From positions 434,001-498,000 of the forward strand of contig CBDFML010000012.1 in assembly GCA_965249645.1 (NCBI GenBank): a DNA stretch of 64,000 nucleotides. The letters are read 5' to 3'. The notes under the pieces are model-generated. The model was not told where the DNA came from and searched no databases. It was given only the letters and a program-made list of their open reading frames with translations. Positions 34,693 through 44,366 of the stretch are shown here, one piece after another. The first letter of the stretch is position 1. Every line of letters begins with the position of its first letter. The position numbers and the translations under genes are program-made. Origin of the DNA: CAVOEB01 sp965249645 (GTDB lineage Bacteria; Pseudomonadota; Alphaproteobacteria; UBA828; JAPUJA01).

Positions 34693-35787
34693 ATGGCTGA
34701 CGACTTCGACGACCAGATCCGAGAGAGCAGTAGCGACTCCGGCGAAGACCCTACCGGAGCCTGGGACGACGGCTTATCTGACGACGAAGGCGGGGGTCAC
34801 AGTTCGATCCCCGACCTCGATGCCGATGCTGCGCGGGTCCTGAACCAGGAAGAGATCGACAGCCTGCTCGGCTTCGAGAATGAAGACGACGGCGAAAAAA
34901 TCGGCATTCAGGCGATCCTGAACAGCACGCTCGTCTCCTACGAGCGACTGCCGATGCTGGAAGTGGTGTTCGACCGGCTGGTCCGCTTGATGACCACGAC
35001 GTTGCGCAATTTCACGTCGGACAATGTCGAGGTCAGCCTCGATGCGATCAGCTCGATCCGGTTCGGCGACTATCTAAACTCGATTCCGCTGCCCGCAATG
35101 CTGGCGGTGTTCAAGGCCGAGGAGTGAGACAACTACGCGTTGATCACCGTCGACTCGGCACTGATCTACTCAATTGTCGACGTCCTGCTTGGCGGCCGGC
35201 GCGGTACCGCGGCGATGCGCATCGAGGGCCGGCCCTACACGACCATCGAGCGCAATCTGGTCGAGCGGATGGTGCTTCTTATCCTGTCCGACCTGAGCGC
35301 CGCGTTCGAACCGCTGAGCCCCGTCGCCATGCGCTTCGACCGGCTGGAAACCAATCCGCGCTTCGCCACGATTGCCCGGCCCGCCAACGCGGCAATTCTG
35401 GTCCGCATGCGGGTGGACATGGAGGATCGCGGCGGCAAGTTCGATATGCTCCTGCCTTACGCCATCCTCGAGCCGGTACGCGAGCTGCTGCTGCAAATGT
35501 TCATGGGCGAAAAGTTCGGCCGCGACTCGATCTGGGAGGCCCATCTGGCCAAGGAGCTGTGGGCCACGGAAATCGAGGTCGATGCGTTGGTGGACCAGCA
35601 GATGTTGCACCTCAGCGACGTCGCCCGGCTCAGGACGGGAGATACCCTGCTGCTTAACACCGCGCCCTCGTCAAACATCACCCTTCGGTGCGGTGGGGTC
35701 GAGCTGACGACCGGCCGCATGGGCCGGGTATCGGACCGCGTGTCGGTCTGCGTCAACGATAGTGTCGTGGAAAGGATTGAGAGCTGA
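34693..35787 (+). pseudogene. fliM: Flagellar switch protein FliM with internal TGA at a conserved Trp
   Basis: The N-terminus carries the CheY-binding/core region (LNQEEIDSLLGFENEDD). At codon 145 (35125-35127) the sequence reads MLAVFKAEE-TGA-DNYALITVDSALI, where FliM has KAEEWDNY. The same frame then runs on through VDVLLGG, FATIARPANAAILVRMRVDM and the C-terminal SpoA domain to 35787. The change is one base from TGG. Without readthrough the middle and C-terminal domains are lost; a TTG at 35140 could restart translation but would not give a working switch. The stop overlaps the next gene (TGATG). Confidence 0.85.
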
Positions 35788-36197
35788 TGCCTCTGTCATT
35801 TTTCCTGGATGGTCTGATCGTGGTCCTGCTGGCTGCGACCATTGGATTCTGTATCGTATTGAATCGTCGGCTCGTGACCTTGCGCAAGGCGCAGGCGGAG
35901 CTTGCCGGGTTTGCTCAGACGCTGAACGAGGCGACCCGTCATGCGCAACAGGGCATCGAGGGTCTCAAGCATGCGTTGGTCGAGTTGAGCCGCGAGCTCG
36001 ACGCCAAGATCAACAAGGCGGAGAGCCTGAATTCCGATCTTGCCTTCATGACCGAGCATGGCACCGACCTTGCCGTCCGATTGGAGGGTGCCGTCCGCGA
36101 CACGACCAGCGCGCGCCCGGGCCATGGCGAGGCGCCGGGCGCCAGGCGCTACGACGTCGAACGCGAACTCCTCGACGCGCTTCGCGAGGTGCGCTGA
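35787..36197 (+). CDS. DUF6468 flagellar-cluster membrane protein
   Basis: This 136-aa protein has an N-terminal membrane helix (FFLDGLIVVLLAATIGFCIV) followed by a helical region with GFAQTLNEATRHAQQGIEGL. This pattern matches the DUF6468 proteins found between fliM and motE-like genes in alphaproteobacteria. It overlaps fliM by one base (TGATG). Function is unknown. Confidence 0.7.
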   Translation: MPLSFFLDGLIVVLLAATIGFCIVLNRRLVTLRKAQAELAGFAQTLNEATRHAQQGIEGLKHALVELSRELDAKINKAESLNSDLAFMTEHGTDLAVRLEGAVRDTTSARPGHGEAPGARRYDVERELLDALREVR

Positions 36198-36200
36198 GCC

Positions 36201-36920
36201 ATGGGGTGGATCAAGCAGGTTCGCTTGCTTCCGGTCGCAATAATCGCCGCCGGCTTGTTGCTGACGATAAAGGTCGGCGGCCTCTTCGACAGCTTCAACG
36301 AGGTCATCGACAGTGTCTCGGTGTCGGAATCGCATGCTCGGAGCCTGCCAGAGGAACCGTTGAAAGCGGATTCCGAAGCGCGCGGCCTGGTACCGATGGA
36401 GGGGTCGGAGGCGCTGGACGAAACCGACCTCGCAATGACCGACGGCGACGTGGCCGACGTGGTTCTTGTCGATGACCTGTTCGATCCGATGGAACTCAAC
36501 GCGACGGAATTCGCCCTGTTGCAGGATCTTTCGGCGCGGCGCGAGACATTGGACGAACGCGGTCGGGAACTCGACTTGCGTGAGAAGATGCTGCTTGCTG
36601 CGGAGCGTCAGGTCGACGACAAGATTGCCGAGCTCAAGGACATCGAAAAGACTATCGACGAGCTGTTGCGCCAGTACGACGACGAACAGTCGGCCCGGAT
36701 CGACAGTCTCGTGAAGATTTACCAGAACATGAAACCGAAAGACGCGGCACAGATTTTTGCCCAACTCGACCTGCCTGTGCTTCTCGACGTTCTGGAGCGC
36801 ATGCACGAAGCGAAAAGCGCACTCATTCTGGCGTTGCTTGACCCGCAACGGGCCAAGATGCTCACCATCGAGCTGGCCGAACGTGGCCGGCTGCCTGAAA
36901 CGGCAGGGTCACGATTCTAG
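36201..36920 (+). CDS. MotE-like flagellar protein (MgtE N-domain type)
   Basis: This 239-aa protein has an N-terminal membrane helix (VRLLPVAIIAAGLLLTIKVG), a central coiled coil (DLREKMLLAAERQVDDKIAE) and a C-terminal MgtE_N-like repeat (YQNMKPKDAAQIFAQLDLPV). MotE proteins are periplasmic chaperones of the motility protein MotC in rhizobia and are common in this gene order. It starts 3 bp after the DUF6468 gene. Confidence 0.75.
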   Translation: MGWIKQVRLLPVAIIAAGLLLTIKVGGLFDSFNEVIDSVSVSESHARSLPEEPLKADSEARGLVPMEGSEALDETDLAMTDGDVADVVLVDDLFDPMELNATEFALLQDLSARRETLDERGRELDLREKMLLAAERQVDDKIAELKDIEKTIDELLRQYDDEQSARIDSLVKIYQNMKPKDAAQIFAQLDLPVLLDVLERMHEAKSALILALLDPQRAKMLTIELAERGRLPETAGSRF

Positions 36921-37219
36921 CAAATTCGGGCCAATTTCTGCGTCTCAAATTCTATTCGCGACTCTGACATTGTCGACGTTGGCGCCCGGTTCGGACAAAC
37001 CGGTCGACCGAGCAATGGAACGAGACTTTTCAACGGGCCGTCGTTGCCCGATCGGGCCACCAAACAGGACGAATTCGATGCCTTGCCGGTCAGTTTCGAG
37101 CGGGCGCGCAAGGTCGGAATTGTGCCGCAGGATAGCGGCAAATTTTGCCGACAATTCGGTCAGTTCTTTAGTTAATCTTTAATCCTCTCAGCTAGTCTCT
37201 GTACCATGTTGCATGGCGC
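36921..37219. other. Intergenic region, 299 bp
   Basis: No convincing gene is seen. The region separates the fliL-fliM-motE transcript from the large TPR gene and holds a CtrA-like half-site pair at its right end (37168-37182). Short ORFs here have no recognisable product. Confidence 0.5.
37168..37182 (+). promoter_or_regulatory. CtrA-like box upstream of the TPR gene
   Basis: TTAG-TTAATCT-TTAA matches TTAA-N7-TTAA with one mismatch. It is about 38 bp upstream of the gene at 37220. Confidence 0.4.
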
Positions 37220-40200
37220 ATGAACGCTCGGGTTTTGGCGAGCAGGGCGCGAGACTTTCAGGGGAGAATTCGGTTGCGGCGGAAAACAGCGGAGACAGCT
37301 CGGTTCCGGGCGGCGGCAAAAGCCATCGTCATCGCAATTAGCTTTGCCTGCGCCCTCATGGCGTCGGCCGAGGCCCACAGCGCCGCTATTCGCAGCGCAG
37401 AACATCCCGGCTTCGCCCGAATCGTTTTTGAGTGGGACGTGCCGACCCGTTACGAAGCTTTCATCGACGCCCGGCGGTTGACCGTTGCATTCGAGCGACC
37501 TATCGACACGTCAGTCGATGAGCTGGTTTCGCGCCTCGGCGGTAACTATCTGTTGGCCGGCAGCGTTTCACCCGACGGGCGCAGCGTCACCTTCGAACTG
37601 GCCGGGGATTTCAAGCTGCGCAGCTTTCCCCAGTCGCTGATGATCGTCATCGATCTGGTCGATCCCGAGCTGGGCGCCGTCGTGACAGCGCCGCCAGCGG
37701 CGATCGAGGCGCCCCCCGCTGACGTCGCCGAGCCGGCCTTCGATATGACGGACGCTGTCATCGACACCGACGCCGAGATCGTGACCGATGCGGCAATCGA
37801 GACAAATTCCGATCTGGTTGCCGGGGCGACAACGGCTGCAGCCGATTCGGTGGGGCAGATTTCGGTTCGCGTCGGTGAGCATGACCGGTTCGACCGGGTC
37901 GTGTTCGACTGGCCGGCCACCACGCGCTACAGCGTAACGGACCAGGGCCGTGAGGTTCGCATCGTCTTCGAGGCAAGTGCCGTGATCGATCTCGATGCGC
38001 TCAAGCGCGACTTGCCAGCCCGGCTGACCGGCGTTGCCGCCGAGGACGCGACGGGTGGCCTGATCGTTGTCTTCGAGCGCGCTGTCGCCGGCAACGTCCA
38101 TCACTTCCTGAGCGGCACTTCTGTCGCTGTCGATTTTATCGACGACGCGGCACTGGCCGCGGCCAACGGATCGCGGGCTGATCTCGAGACGGAGGTCGCG
38201 TCGACGGGATCGACCCCGGCAGCCACAGCGGAACCCGCGGCGCCTGGTGAATTGGAAACGGAGAGCGGCCTGGGACAGGCTGTCGCCGAATCCGGTGAAA
38301 CGCCGGCCGTCGTTGCGGCGACCGACATGGAGATGCTCGCCGAAGCCACCGTGCTGGCCGACATCGCGCCCGCGGCGGCGCCGACCAGCACCTGGACCCA
38401 GCGTCCGGACGAAAAAATGGCTGCCGCGCCGCCGCTCTCGCTCGTGCCCGGCGAGGCACTCCTGCCGCCGATTGCGTATGTCGCGACACCGGCAATCGAA
38501 ACGGTTGCGCCGAGCGAGGCCGGGATGGCCGAGTCTGGGCCGGCGGTCCCGGTCCGGTTGAGCGATATCGGCGCGGGTCTGCGCTTCCGCTTCGCCTGGG
38601 ACGAATCGACAGGCGCCGCGGTCTATAGCCGCAATGGCTCGTTGTGGGTGGTATTCGACAGCAAGCGGAAAATCAGCCTGCCGCCCATGAGCACGCCGAT
38701 GATCCGCAAGGCGGGCATCCTCAATGGCGAGGTGTTGGACCTCGATCACGCCACGGTGCTGCGCTTCGATCTCGAGGACGAAGTGTTCGCCGACGTGCGG
38801 CGTACGGGGACCGACTGGCTGGTGGATTTCGTGCGCAGCCCAAACGATCCGCTGCGCATGCTGGCGCTGCGTGTCGAACCGGATGCCATGGGTTTGGCGC
38901 GGGTGGTGCTGCCGGATGCAAGCGTCGGACCCGTGCTTCGCTTCACCGATCCCGTGGTCGGAGATCAGCTCATCGTGGTCCCGCTCTACGGTTCGGACCA
39001 CGGCGTTGCGCCGGGGCGCAACTATGCCCAGTTCGGGGTGCTGCCCACTGCTCAGGGCGTGGTGATCCAGCCCTACGGCGAGGATGTGACGGTGCGCGGG
39101 TTGCGCACGGGGATCGAGGTCTCGAGCGCACGGGGGTTGCATATTTCGCCGCTCACCGTGGGTGCCGGAATCGTGGACGATTCCGACCAGGCGGCCAGCC
39201 GCGTGTTGCGCTTCGACGACTGGCGCAGCCAGGACGGCATCGAACTGGCGGAGTCGCGTATCACCTATTTGCGCGCAGTGGCCATGGCCGACGACGCGAC
39301 GCGCCCGCTGGCGCGACTCAACCTGGCCCGGTTCTATGTGGCCAACGCTCTCTATGCCGAGGCACTCGGCGTGCTGGCCCGAATCGAGGAAGAGATCCCC
39401 GATCTCGCGCAACGCTACGATTTCGCCGCGGTGCGCGGCGCCACGTTGTTGATGGCGGGACGGGCGGACAGCGCGGCGCGCGACCTGGAGCGGCCCGAGC
39501 TCGACCCGGTGCCGGAAATCGGTGTGTGGCGAGCGGCCATTGCGGCCGAGCGGGGCGACTGGGAGCGCGCGGCCGAGCTTTTTCAGGTCGCCGATATCGA
39601 AATTCTGCGACTGCCCCCGGCGTGGCAGATCAAGTTCAGCGTGCTGGCCGCCAACGCGGCAGTGGAGGCGGGTGACGTGGTGCGGGCACATTTCCGGCTC
39701 GACCAAATCGAAAAGCAGAACCCCAGCGAATTCGTGATGGCCGAGGTCGATTATCTGCGCGGCCGGGCCTTTGCGCTGGGCGCCAATTTCGATGCCGCGC
39801 TCGATTTGTGGGAGGCGGTGGCCGAAGGGCCCGCCCGCCCGATGCGCGCAGCCGCGGCGCTGGCCCGCTTACGCCTGCTGCAGGAACTGGACTGGATCAC
39901 CGTGCCCGAGGCGATTGAAGCCTATGAGCAGTTGCGTTTCACGTGGCGGGGCGACGAGTTCGAGCAGTAGCTCCTCGATGAACTGGGGGCGCTCTACATC
40001 GGCGAGGAAGACTATCTTGCCGGTTTGACGGCGTGGCGTCAGGCGGTGCGCAATTTCGAGGATTCGCCTGCGACCCGCGCGATCGCGGAGACGATGAACG
40101 ATATCTTCTCGCAGCTCTATGTCGAAGGAACATCGAAACACCTTGCGCCGCTCGACGCGGTCAGCGTCTATTTCGAGTTCCGAGAACTGACCCCGGACGG

Positions 40201-40888
40201 GCCGGTCGGCGATCAGATCATCGGGAGCCTGGCCGACCGACTGGTCGGTGTCGACCTGTTGAATCGCGCCACCGCACTGCTTGAGCACCAGATCGACCAG
40301 CGCCTGGACGGTGCGGCGAAGGCCGCCGTGGGTGCGCGGCTTGCGCAAATCCACCTGATGGAAGGCAACCCCGTGGATGCGCTGGCGGGACTTGAGCGCA
40401 GCGACGACGGCACCGAGACCCTGCCGCGCGACCTCACGGTCGAACGTCGTCAGCTGGAGGCGCGTGCACTGATCGCGTTGAACCGGCTGGACGAGGCGAC
40501 GCGCCGGCTGATCGGGGATGTCAGCCTGGCCGCCGAGCAATTGCGCGCCGATATTCACTGGCGGGCGCAGGAATGGGCGCTCGCCGCGTCTGCCGCGGAG
40601 CGGGCGCTCGCGCAGACCCGTCCCGGCGATGAGGATCTGAGCGAATCCCAACGCTATTTCGTGATGTTGCGCGCGGTCTCTCTGGTGCTCTCGGGCAATT
40701 CCAAGGGGCTCGACGGGCTGCAACAGCGCTTCGGCGAGGCCATGGCCGACGGCGTTTACGCCGAGGCCTTCGGGCTGATTACCGGCAACCCCGACCCCGG
40801 ACGCATGGCGTTTCGCGATTTTGCCAAGGCGGTCGCCGACGTCTCCGACATCGAAGCCTTTCTCGACGGCTACCGCGGCGGCGCCTAG
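37220..40888 (+). pseudogene. Large secreted TPR-type protein with internal TAG
   Basis: The reading frame of 1,222 sense positions has a signal-peptide-like start (VIAISFACALMASAEAHSAA) and repeats resembling AMIN-type beta domains (AEHPGFARIVFEWDVPTRYE; GEHDRFDRVVFDWPATTRYS). An Ala/Glu-rich linker, more beta repeats and an alpha-helical tetratricopeptide region from about residue 680 follow. At codon 917 (39968-39970) TAG interrupts DEFEQ-stop-LLDELGALYIGEEDYL, and the same frame continues for 306 codons with a clear TPR pattern. A single base change (such as GAG or CAG to TAG) explains it. Similar long proteins sit in flagellar clusters of related genera; function is unknown. Confidence 0.78.
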
Positions 40889-41032
40889 ATCGCCGTCGGC
40901 CCCGCGTTCTCGCTTACCCGCAGCGCGCGCCCTCCAGAGAATCGAACGATCGAGCACCCCGACGAGCCCGGGGGGCGCCGGCGCCGGCGGTGCATTCTTC
41001 GCTCGGACGAGGCGCGGGGTGGCGGACGGGCG

Positions 41033-41797
41033 CTAGACGCCGAAGCTGCGTATCAGGCTTCCCGCCAGCAGGTGCCAGCCGTCGACCAGCACGAAAAAGA
41101 TGATCTTGAAGGGTAGCGAGACCATGATCGGCGGCAACATCATCATGCCCATCGAGAGCAGGATCGAGGCGACCACCATGTCGATGATCAGGAACGGCAC
41201 GAAAACCAGAAAACCGATCTCGAAGGCGCGGCGCAGCTCGCTGATCATGAAGGCGGGAATCAGGACCCGCAGCGGCACTTCATCGAGACTCTCGATGGCG
41301 GGCATCTCGGCGATATCCATGAACAGGCCGAGATCGGCCTCGCGCACCAGCAGCAGCATGAACTCGCGCAGCGGTGCGACCGTGCGCTCGAATGCCTGCT
41401 CTTCGTCGATTTCCTCGGCGATCAGGGGGGCGACTCCCTCGCTGTAGGCCCGCTCCAGGGTCGGCGCCATGACGAAGGCAGTGAGGAACAGGGCGAGGCT
41501 GACCAACACCGTGTTGGGCGGCGTTTGCTGGATGCCCATCGCGCTGCGCAGCAGCGACAGCACGATGATGATGCGGGTGAACGAGGTGACCACGACCAGA
41601 ATACCCGGCGCCAGGCTGAGGATCGTGAGCAGCGCGATGAGGCGAAGCAGCTGGCCGGTAAACGAGCCGCCGGTTTCGCCGAAATCGAGGTTGAGCGCTT
41701 GCGCCGCCGCGGGTCCCGCCCAGACCAGGCCGGTGCCGAGCGCGGCGGCGGCGAGGCCTGCGAGAAGCAGGCGGCGAGCTCCAGGGCGCAGACTCAT
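41033..41797 (-). CDS. fliP: Flagellar export gate protein FliP
   Basis: This 254-aa protein has a cleavable signal peptide (LLLAGLAAAALGTGLVWAGP) and the FliP hallmarks TSFTRIIIVLSLLRSAMGIQ, QTPPNTVLVSLALFLTAFVM, and LIPAFMISELRRAFEIGFLV. It forms the core of the export gate with FliQ and FliR, which are not in this window. It overlaps fliO by 4 bp. It appears intact. Confidence 0.95.
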   Translation of the reverse strand: MSLRPGARRLLLAGLAAAALGTGLVWAGPAAAQALNLDFGETGGSFTGQLLRLIALLTILSLAPGILVVVTSFTRIIIVLSLLRSAMGIQQTPPNTVLVSLALFLTAFVMAPTLERAYSEGVAPLIAEEIDEEQAFERTVAPLREFMLLLVREADLGLFMDIAEMPAIESLDEVPLRVLIPAFMISELRRAFEIGFLVFVPFLIIDMVVASILLSMGMMMLPPIMVSLPFKIIFFVLVDGWHLLAGSLIRSFGV

Positions 41798-42180
41798 GCG
41801 CGGGCCCCGTTTTCGTCCGACCCGTCGTTGCTTGCCTCTTCTTCATCCCGACCGCCGTCGGTCCGCTCGCCAACCTGGTCGAGCGCGGCGCGGAAGCGCC
41901 CGCCCGGGCGCTCGCGCCGGCCGCGTTCGATCACGGTGTCGCCGTGGGGGCCGAGCAGCAGCAGATGTTCGACGCCGTCGCGGCGCACCAGCACGAGACG
42001 GCGTTTGTTGTCGACCGCGAGGGCCTCGGCGATGGCGAGGCGTTTGCCGGGTTTCGTGCCCGCGCTGACCCGCACCCGGCCGCCCATGCCGAAGCGGCGC
42101 GCCGCCCAGGCGGCCAGACCGATCAGGCCGAGCACCAGAGCCAGCGCCAGGGCGAAGCGAAGATAGGTGCCGAAATCCAT
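41794..42180 (-). CDS. fliO: Flagellar biosynthetic protein FliO
   Basis: This 128-aa protein has an N-terminal membrane helix (LALALVLGLIGLAAWAARRF) and the FliO cytoplasmic domain (LAVDNKRRLVLVRRDGVEHL, LLLGPHGDTVIERG), with an acidic tail. It is located directly upstream of fliP with ATGA overlap. It helps FliP assembly. Confidence 0.82.
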   Translation of the reverse strand: MDFGTYLRFALALALVLGLIGLAAWAARRFGMGGRVRVSAGTKPGKRLAIAEALAVDNKRRLVLVRRDGVEHLLLLGPHGDTVIERGRRERPGGRFRAALDQVGERTDGGRDEEEASNDGSDENGARA

Positions 42181-42201
42181 GACGTTGTGCGGTGCGGCGG
42201 G

Positions 42202-42522
42202 CTAGCGGGTGGTGCTGCCGCCATAGGCGTGGGCGGCGCGGTGGTTGACCGAAAGTTTTTCGAGTTCGCTCTTGAGGCGGTCGCGCCGGGCGCTCATTTC
42301 TTCGCCCAGGCGGGACAGCTCGTCGAACAGGCCGACGAGGTCGTGGAGCACTGGCCGCGCCTGGTCCGGCGGCAGGCTCGCGACACGGGCGCTCAGGCCC
42401 TGCAATTCGCGGGTCAGCACCTGGACGTCGGCAAGCTCGCCCTGGGCGAGGCCGTGGCGCGTGCGGTTGATCTCGCGCTTGAGGGCCTGGATCTGGGATT
42501 TGAATTCGGCAATCTGCGTCAC
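42202..42522 (-). CDS. Coiled-coil protein of the flagellar fhlB-fliO-fliP operon
   Basis: This 106-aa, mostly helical protein (FKSQIQALKREINRTRHGLA ... LFDELSRLGEEMSARRDRLK) overlaps the upstream FlhB-like gene by 4 bp and precedes fliO by 21 bp. The family was not recognised. The position suggests an export-apparatus or chaperone role. Confidence 0.65.
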   Translation of the reverse strand: MTQIAEFKSQIQALKREINRTRHGLAQGELADVQVLTRELQGLSARVASLPPDQARPVLHDLVGLFDELSRLGEEMSARRDRLKSELEKLSVNHRAAHAYGGSTTR

Positions 42523-42833
42523 GACGGGGCCCCTTTGGACTGGGTGGTGCCGTTCAGGCGATAGAGATAGGCGAGGATCTCGGCGACCACGGCGAAGGCG
42601 GGCAGCGGGATGACGCTGTCGATCTCGAGCTCGGTGAGCACGGCCGCGAGGTCGGCGTCCTCGCGCACGGCAACGCCGTTGGCGAAGGCAACTTCGACGA
42701 TCTGGCGCGCAACCGGTCCGTGCCCGGCCGCCGCGACCCGGGGCGCAGGCTCGACGCCGCGCTCATAGGTTAGTGCGACGGCGACGTCGTCGTCTTCTTG
42801 CGGGCCGGTGATCGGGGTAGGGGGTGGGCGCAT
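42519..42833 (-). CDS. FlhB C-terminal-domain-like protein (FhlB/EscU-type)
   Basis: This 104-aa protein corresponds to the cytoplasmic C-terminal domain of FlhB: VAVALTYERGVEPAPRVAAA, then ARQIVEVAFANGVAVREDAD and PLPAFAVVAEILAYLYRLN. The NPTH autocleavage motif of full FlhB is absent, as expected for these stand-alone proteins (FhlB/FlhX class). ATG 42831-42833 is chosen over an upstream in-frame start. It is the first gene of an operon with fliO and fliP, with a CtrA box upstream. Confidence 0.78.
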   Translation of the reverse strand: MRPPPTPITGPQEDDDVAVALTYERGVEPAPRVAAAGHGPVARQIVEVAFANGVAVREDADLAAVLTELEIDSVIPLPAFAVVAEILAYLYRLNGTTQSKGAPS

Positions 42834-42930
42834 GGGCGGATCGTCGACGCCTCCTCGGGCTCCGGGCGGCACCGAAATTCGCCCGCAGGCGGGCACCGCG
42901 CTCAGGGTTCCGAGTGTCGGCCGGGCATGC

Positions 42931-42945
42931 TTAACAGAGCTTTAA
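42931..42945 (-). promoter_or_regulatory. CtrA box upstream of the FlhB-like/fliO/fliP operon
   Basis: TTAA-CAGAGCT-TTAA is an exact CtrA full-site match about 98 bp upstream of the operon start. Confidence 0.65.
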
Positions 42946-43013
42946 ACGAGGCGGTCGAAAGCCCGGAAATCGGGGCGAATCGGGGAAATTAGCGTCGCGG
43001 CGGCGAGCGCGGG

Positions 43014-43268
43014 CTAGTCGCGCTCGACAGGATCATCGGCCTCGATGGCCCGATCGTCGGTCAGCTCGTCAATCAGCTCGGCCCGGGCGCGGGCGGCCTC
43101 GAGGTTCTCCTGGCGGATCTTGTCGACGATTTCCTTGCGCAGGACGGAGGCCTCGGGCGGGAACGTGACGCCCAGCTTGACCGAACCCTTGCGCACCTCG
43201 ACCACCGTCACCTCGATGGTGTCGTTGATCACCACGGTTTCGCCCAGTTTGCGTGTGAGATAGAGCAT
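43014..43268 (-). CDS. csrA: Carbon storage/translation regulator CsrA
   Basis: This 84-aa protein has the CsrA core MLYLTRKLGETVVINDTIEV and KGSVKLGVTFPPEASVLRKE. CsrA binds GGA motifs in mRNA leaders and often controls flagellin or motility genes. The ATG at 43266-43268 precedes the conserved start; the longer ORF upstream has no homology. It is slightly longer than usual because of an acidic tail. Confidence 0.9.
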   Translation of the reverse strand: MLYLTRKLGETVVINDTIEVTVVEVRKGSVKLGVTFPPEASVLRKEIVDKIRQENLEAARARAELIDELTDDRAIEADDPVERD

Positions 43269-43448
43269 GACCCGCCCGTTCGCGATGGCTAGCGGGGCAA
43301 AGCCTAACCGATCTCGCGCAGCCGGGATAGCCCCGGGCCCCGGCGCGCGACGCGTCGATGGAGAGGGATGTAAACCTGCCCGATTGGGGATGGCGGCAGC
43401 CGGCACGGCCTGCCATCATGGTACCCTTACATCGAAACGAGGTGCGCG

Positions 43449-44273
43449 ATGAGCCTTCCGGTAGTCGAAACCTGGTATGCAACGAAGGATTATGCCGACG
43501 GCGTGACCCGGTTCTACGAGCCCCACGTGCACGACTGGCTGCGCCCCAACATCTGGCATGTGCGCGGGCGCGACCGGGACCTGCTGGTGGATTCGGGCAC
43601 GGGCATCGTGCCGATCCGCTCCGAGCTCGCCGCCCATCTCGAGCGCGATATCCTCGCCGTGGCAAGCCACACCCACTTCGATCATATCGGCGGGCATTAC
43701 GAGTTCGCGGCGCGCGCCTGTCACGCGGCCGAAGCCTTCGTGCTCGAAAACCCCGACAACGACAACACCGTCGCCAACCTGTTCTACGATCCCGCCATGC
43801 TTATCGGTATTGGCTTCGAGCCGGCGATGGTGGAGAAGATGGACCCGTGGCTCCAGGCGGTTCCCCGCGCGAGCTACGACGTCAGGACCGACTATGCGGT
43901 TCGCCCGGCGCCGGCGACCGAGCTGCTCGACGAGGGCGACGTCGTCGATCTGGGCGACCGGGCCTTTCAGGTGCTCTACCTGCCGGGCCATTCCCCGGGC
44001 AGCATCGGCCTGTTCGAGGAGGCGACGGGGGTCTTCCTCTCGGGCGATGCGATCTATGATCCCGCGACCGGCCCGCTGCTCGACTTCTACGATTTCTCGG
44101 ACATCGACGCCTACGTCGCGACCATGGAGAGGATTCGGGCGCTGCCGGTGAGCGCGGTTCATGGTGGCCATTACGAAAGCTGCGGGCGCGAGCGGATGAT
44201 CGAGATCGCCGACGACTATATCGCCTCGAAGAAAGCGCCGGGCTGTCCGAGCGAGCAGTTCAAACCGAGTTAG
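43449..44273 (+). CDS. MBL-fold metallohydrolase
   Basis: This 274-aa protein has the zinc motif SHTHFDHIGGHYEF (HxHxDH), a later His in YLPGHSPGS, and Asp in SGDAIYD, so the binuclear metal site is complete. It resembles glyoxalase-II or quorum-lactonase-type hydrolases of unknown substrate. It marks the start of the accessory metabolic region; csrA is divergent. Confidence 0.85.
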   Translation: MSLPVVETWYATKDYADGVTRFYEPHVHDWLRPNIWHVRGRDRDLLVDSGTGIVPIRSELAAHLERDILAVASHTHFDHIGGHYEFAARACHAAEAFVLENPDNDNTVANLFYDPAMLIGIGFEPAMVEKMDPWLQAVPRASYDVRTDYAVRPAPATELLDEGDVVDLGDRAFQVLYLPGHSPGSIGLFEEATGVFLSGDAIYDPATGPLLDFYDFSDIDAYVATMERIRALPVSAVHGGHYESCGRERMIEIADDYIASKKAPGCPSEQFKPS

Positions 44274-44366
44274 CGAGCGCCCGTCCGGGGGTCTCCCGTT
44301 TCCGGGGAACGGTGCCTGACCTGTGACGAACTTGAACCGACGTGCCGCGGGCGCAAGAATGCGGCC

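Noticed and set aside
35125..35127. TGA read as Trp (changed genetic code)
   Set aside because: Other genes here end normally at TGA, and the additional in-frame stops are TAA and TAG, which a TGA recoding cannot explain.
37568..39706. Long minus-strand ORF of 712 codons
   Set aside because: It is the shadow of the TPR gene; low-complexity His/Arg-rich translation typical of antisense frames.
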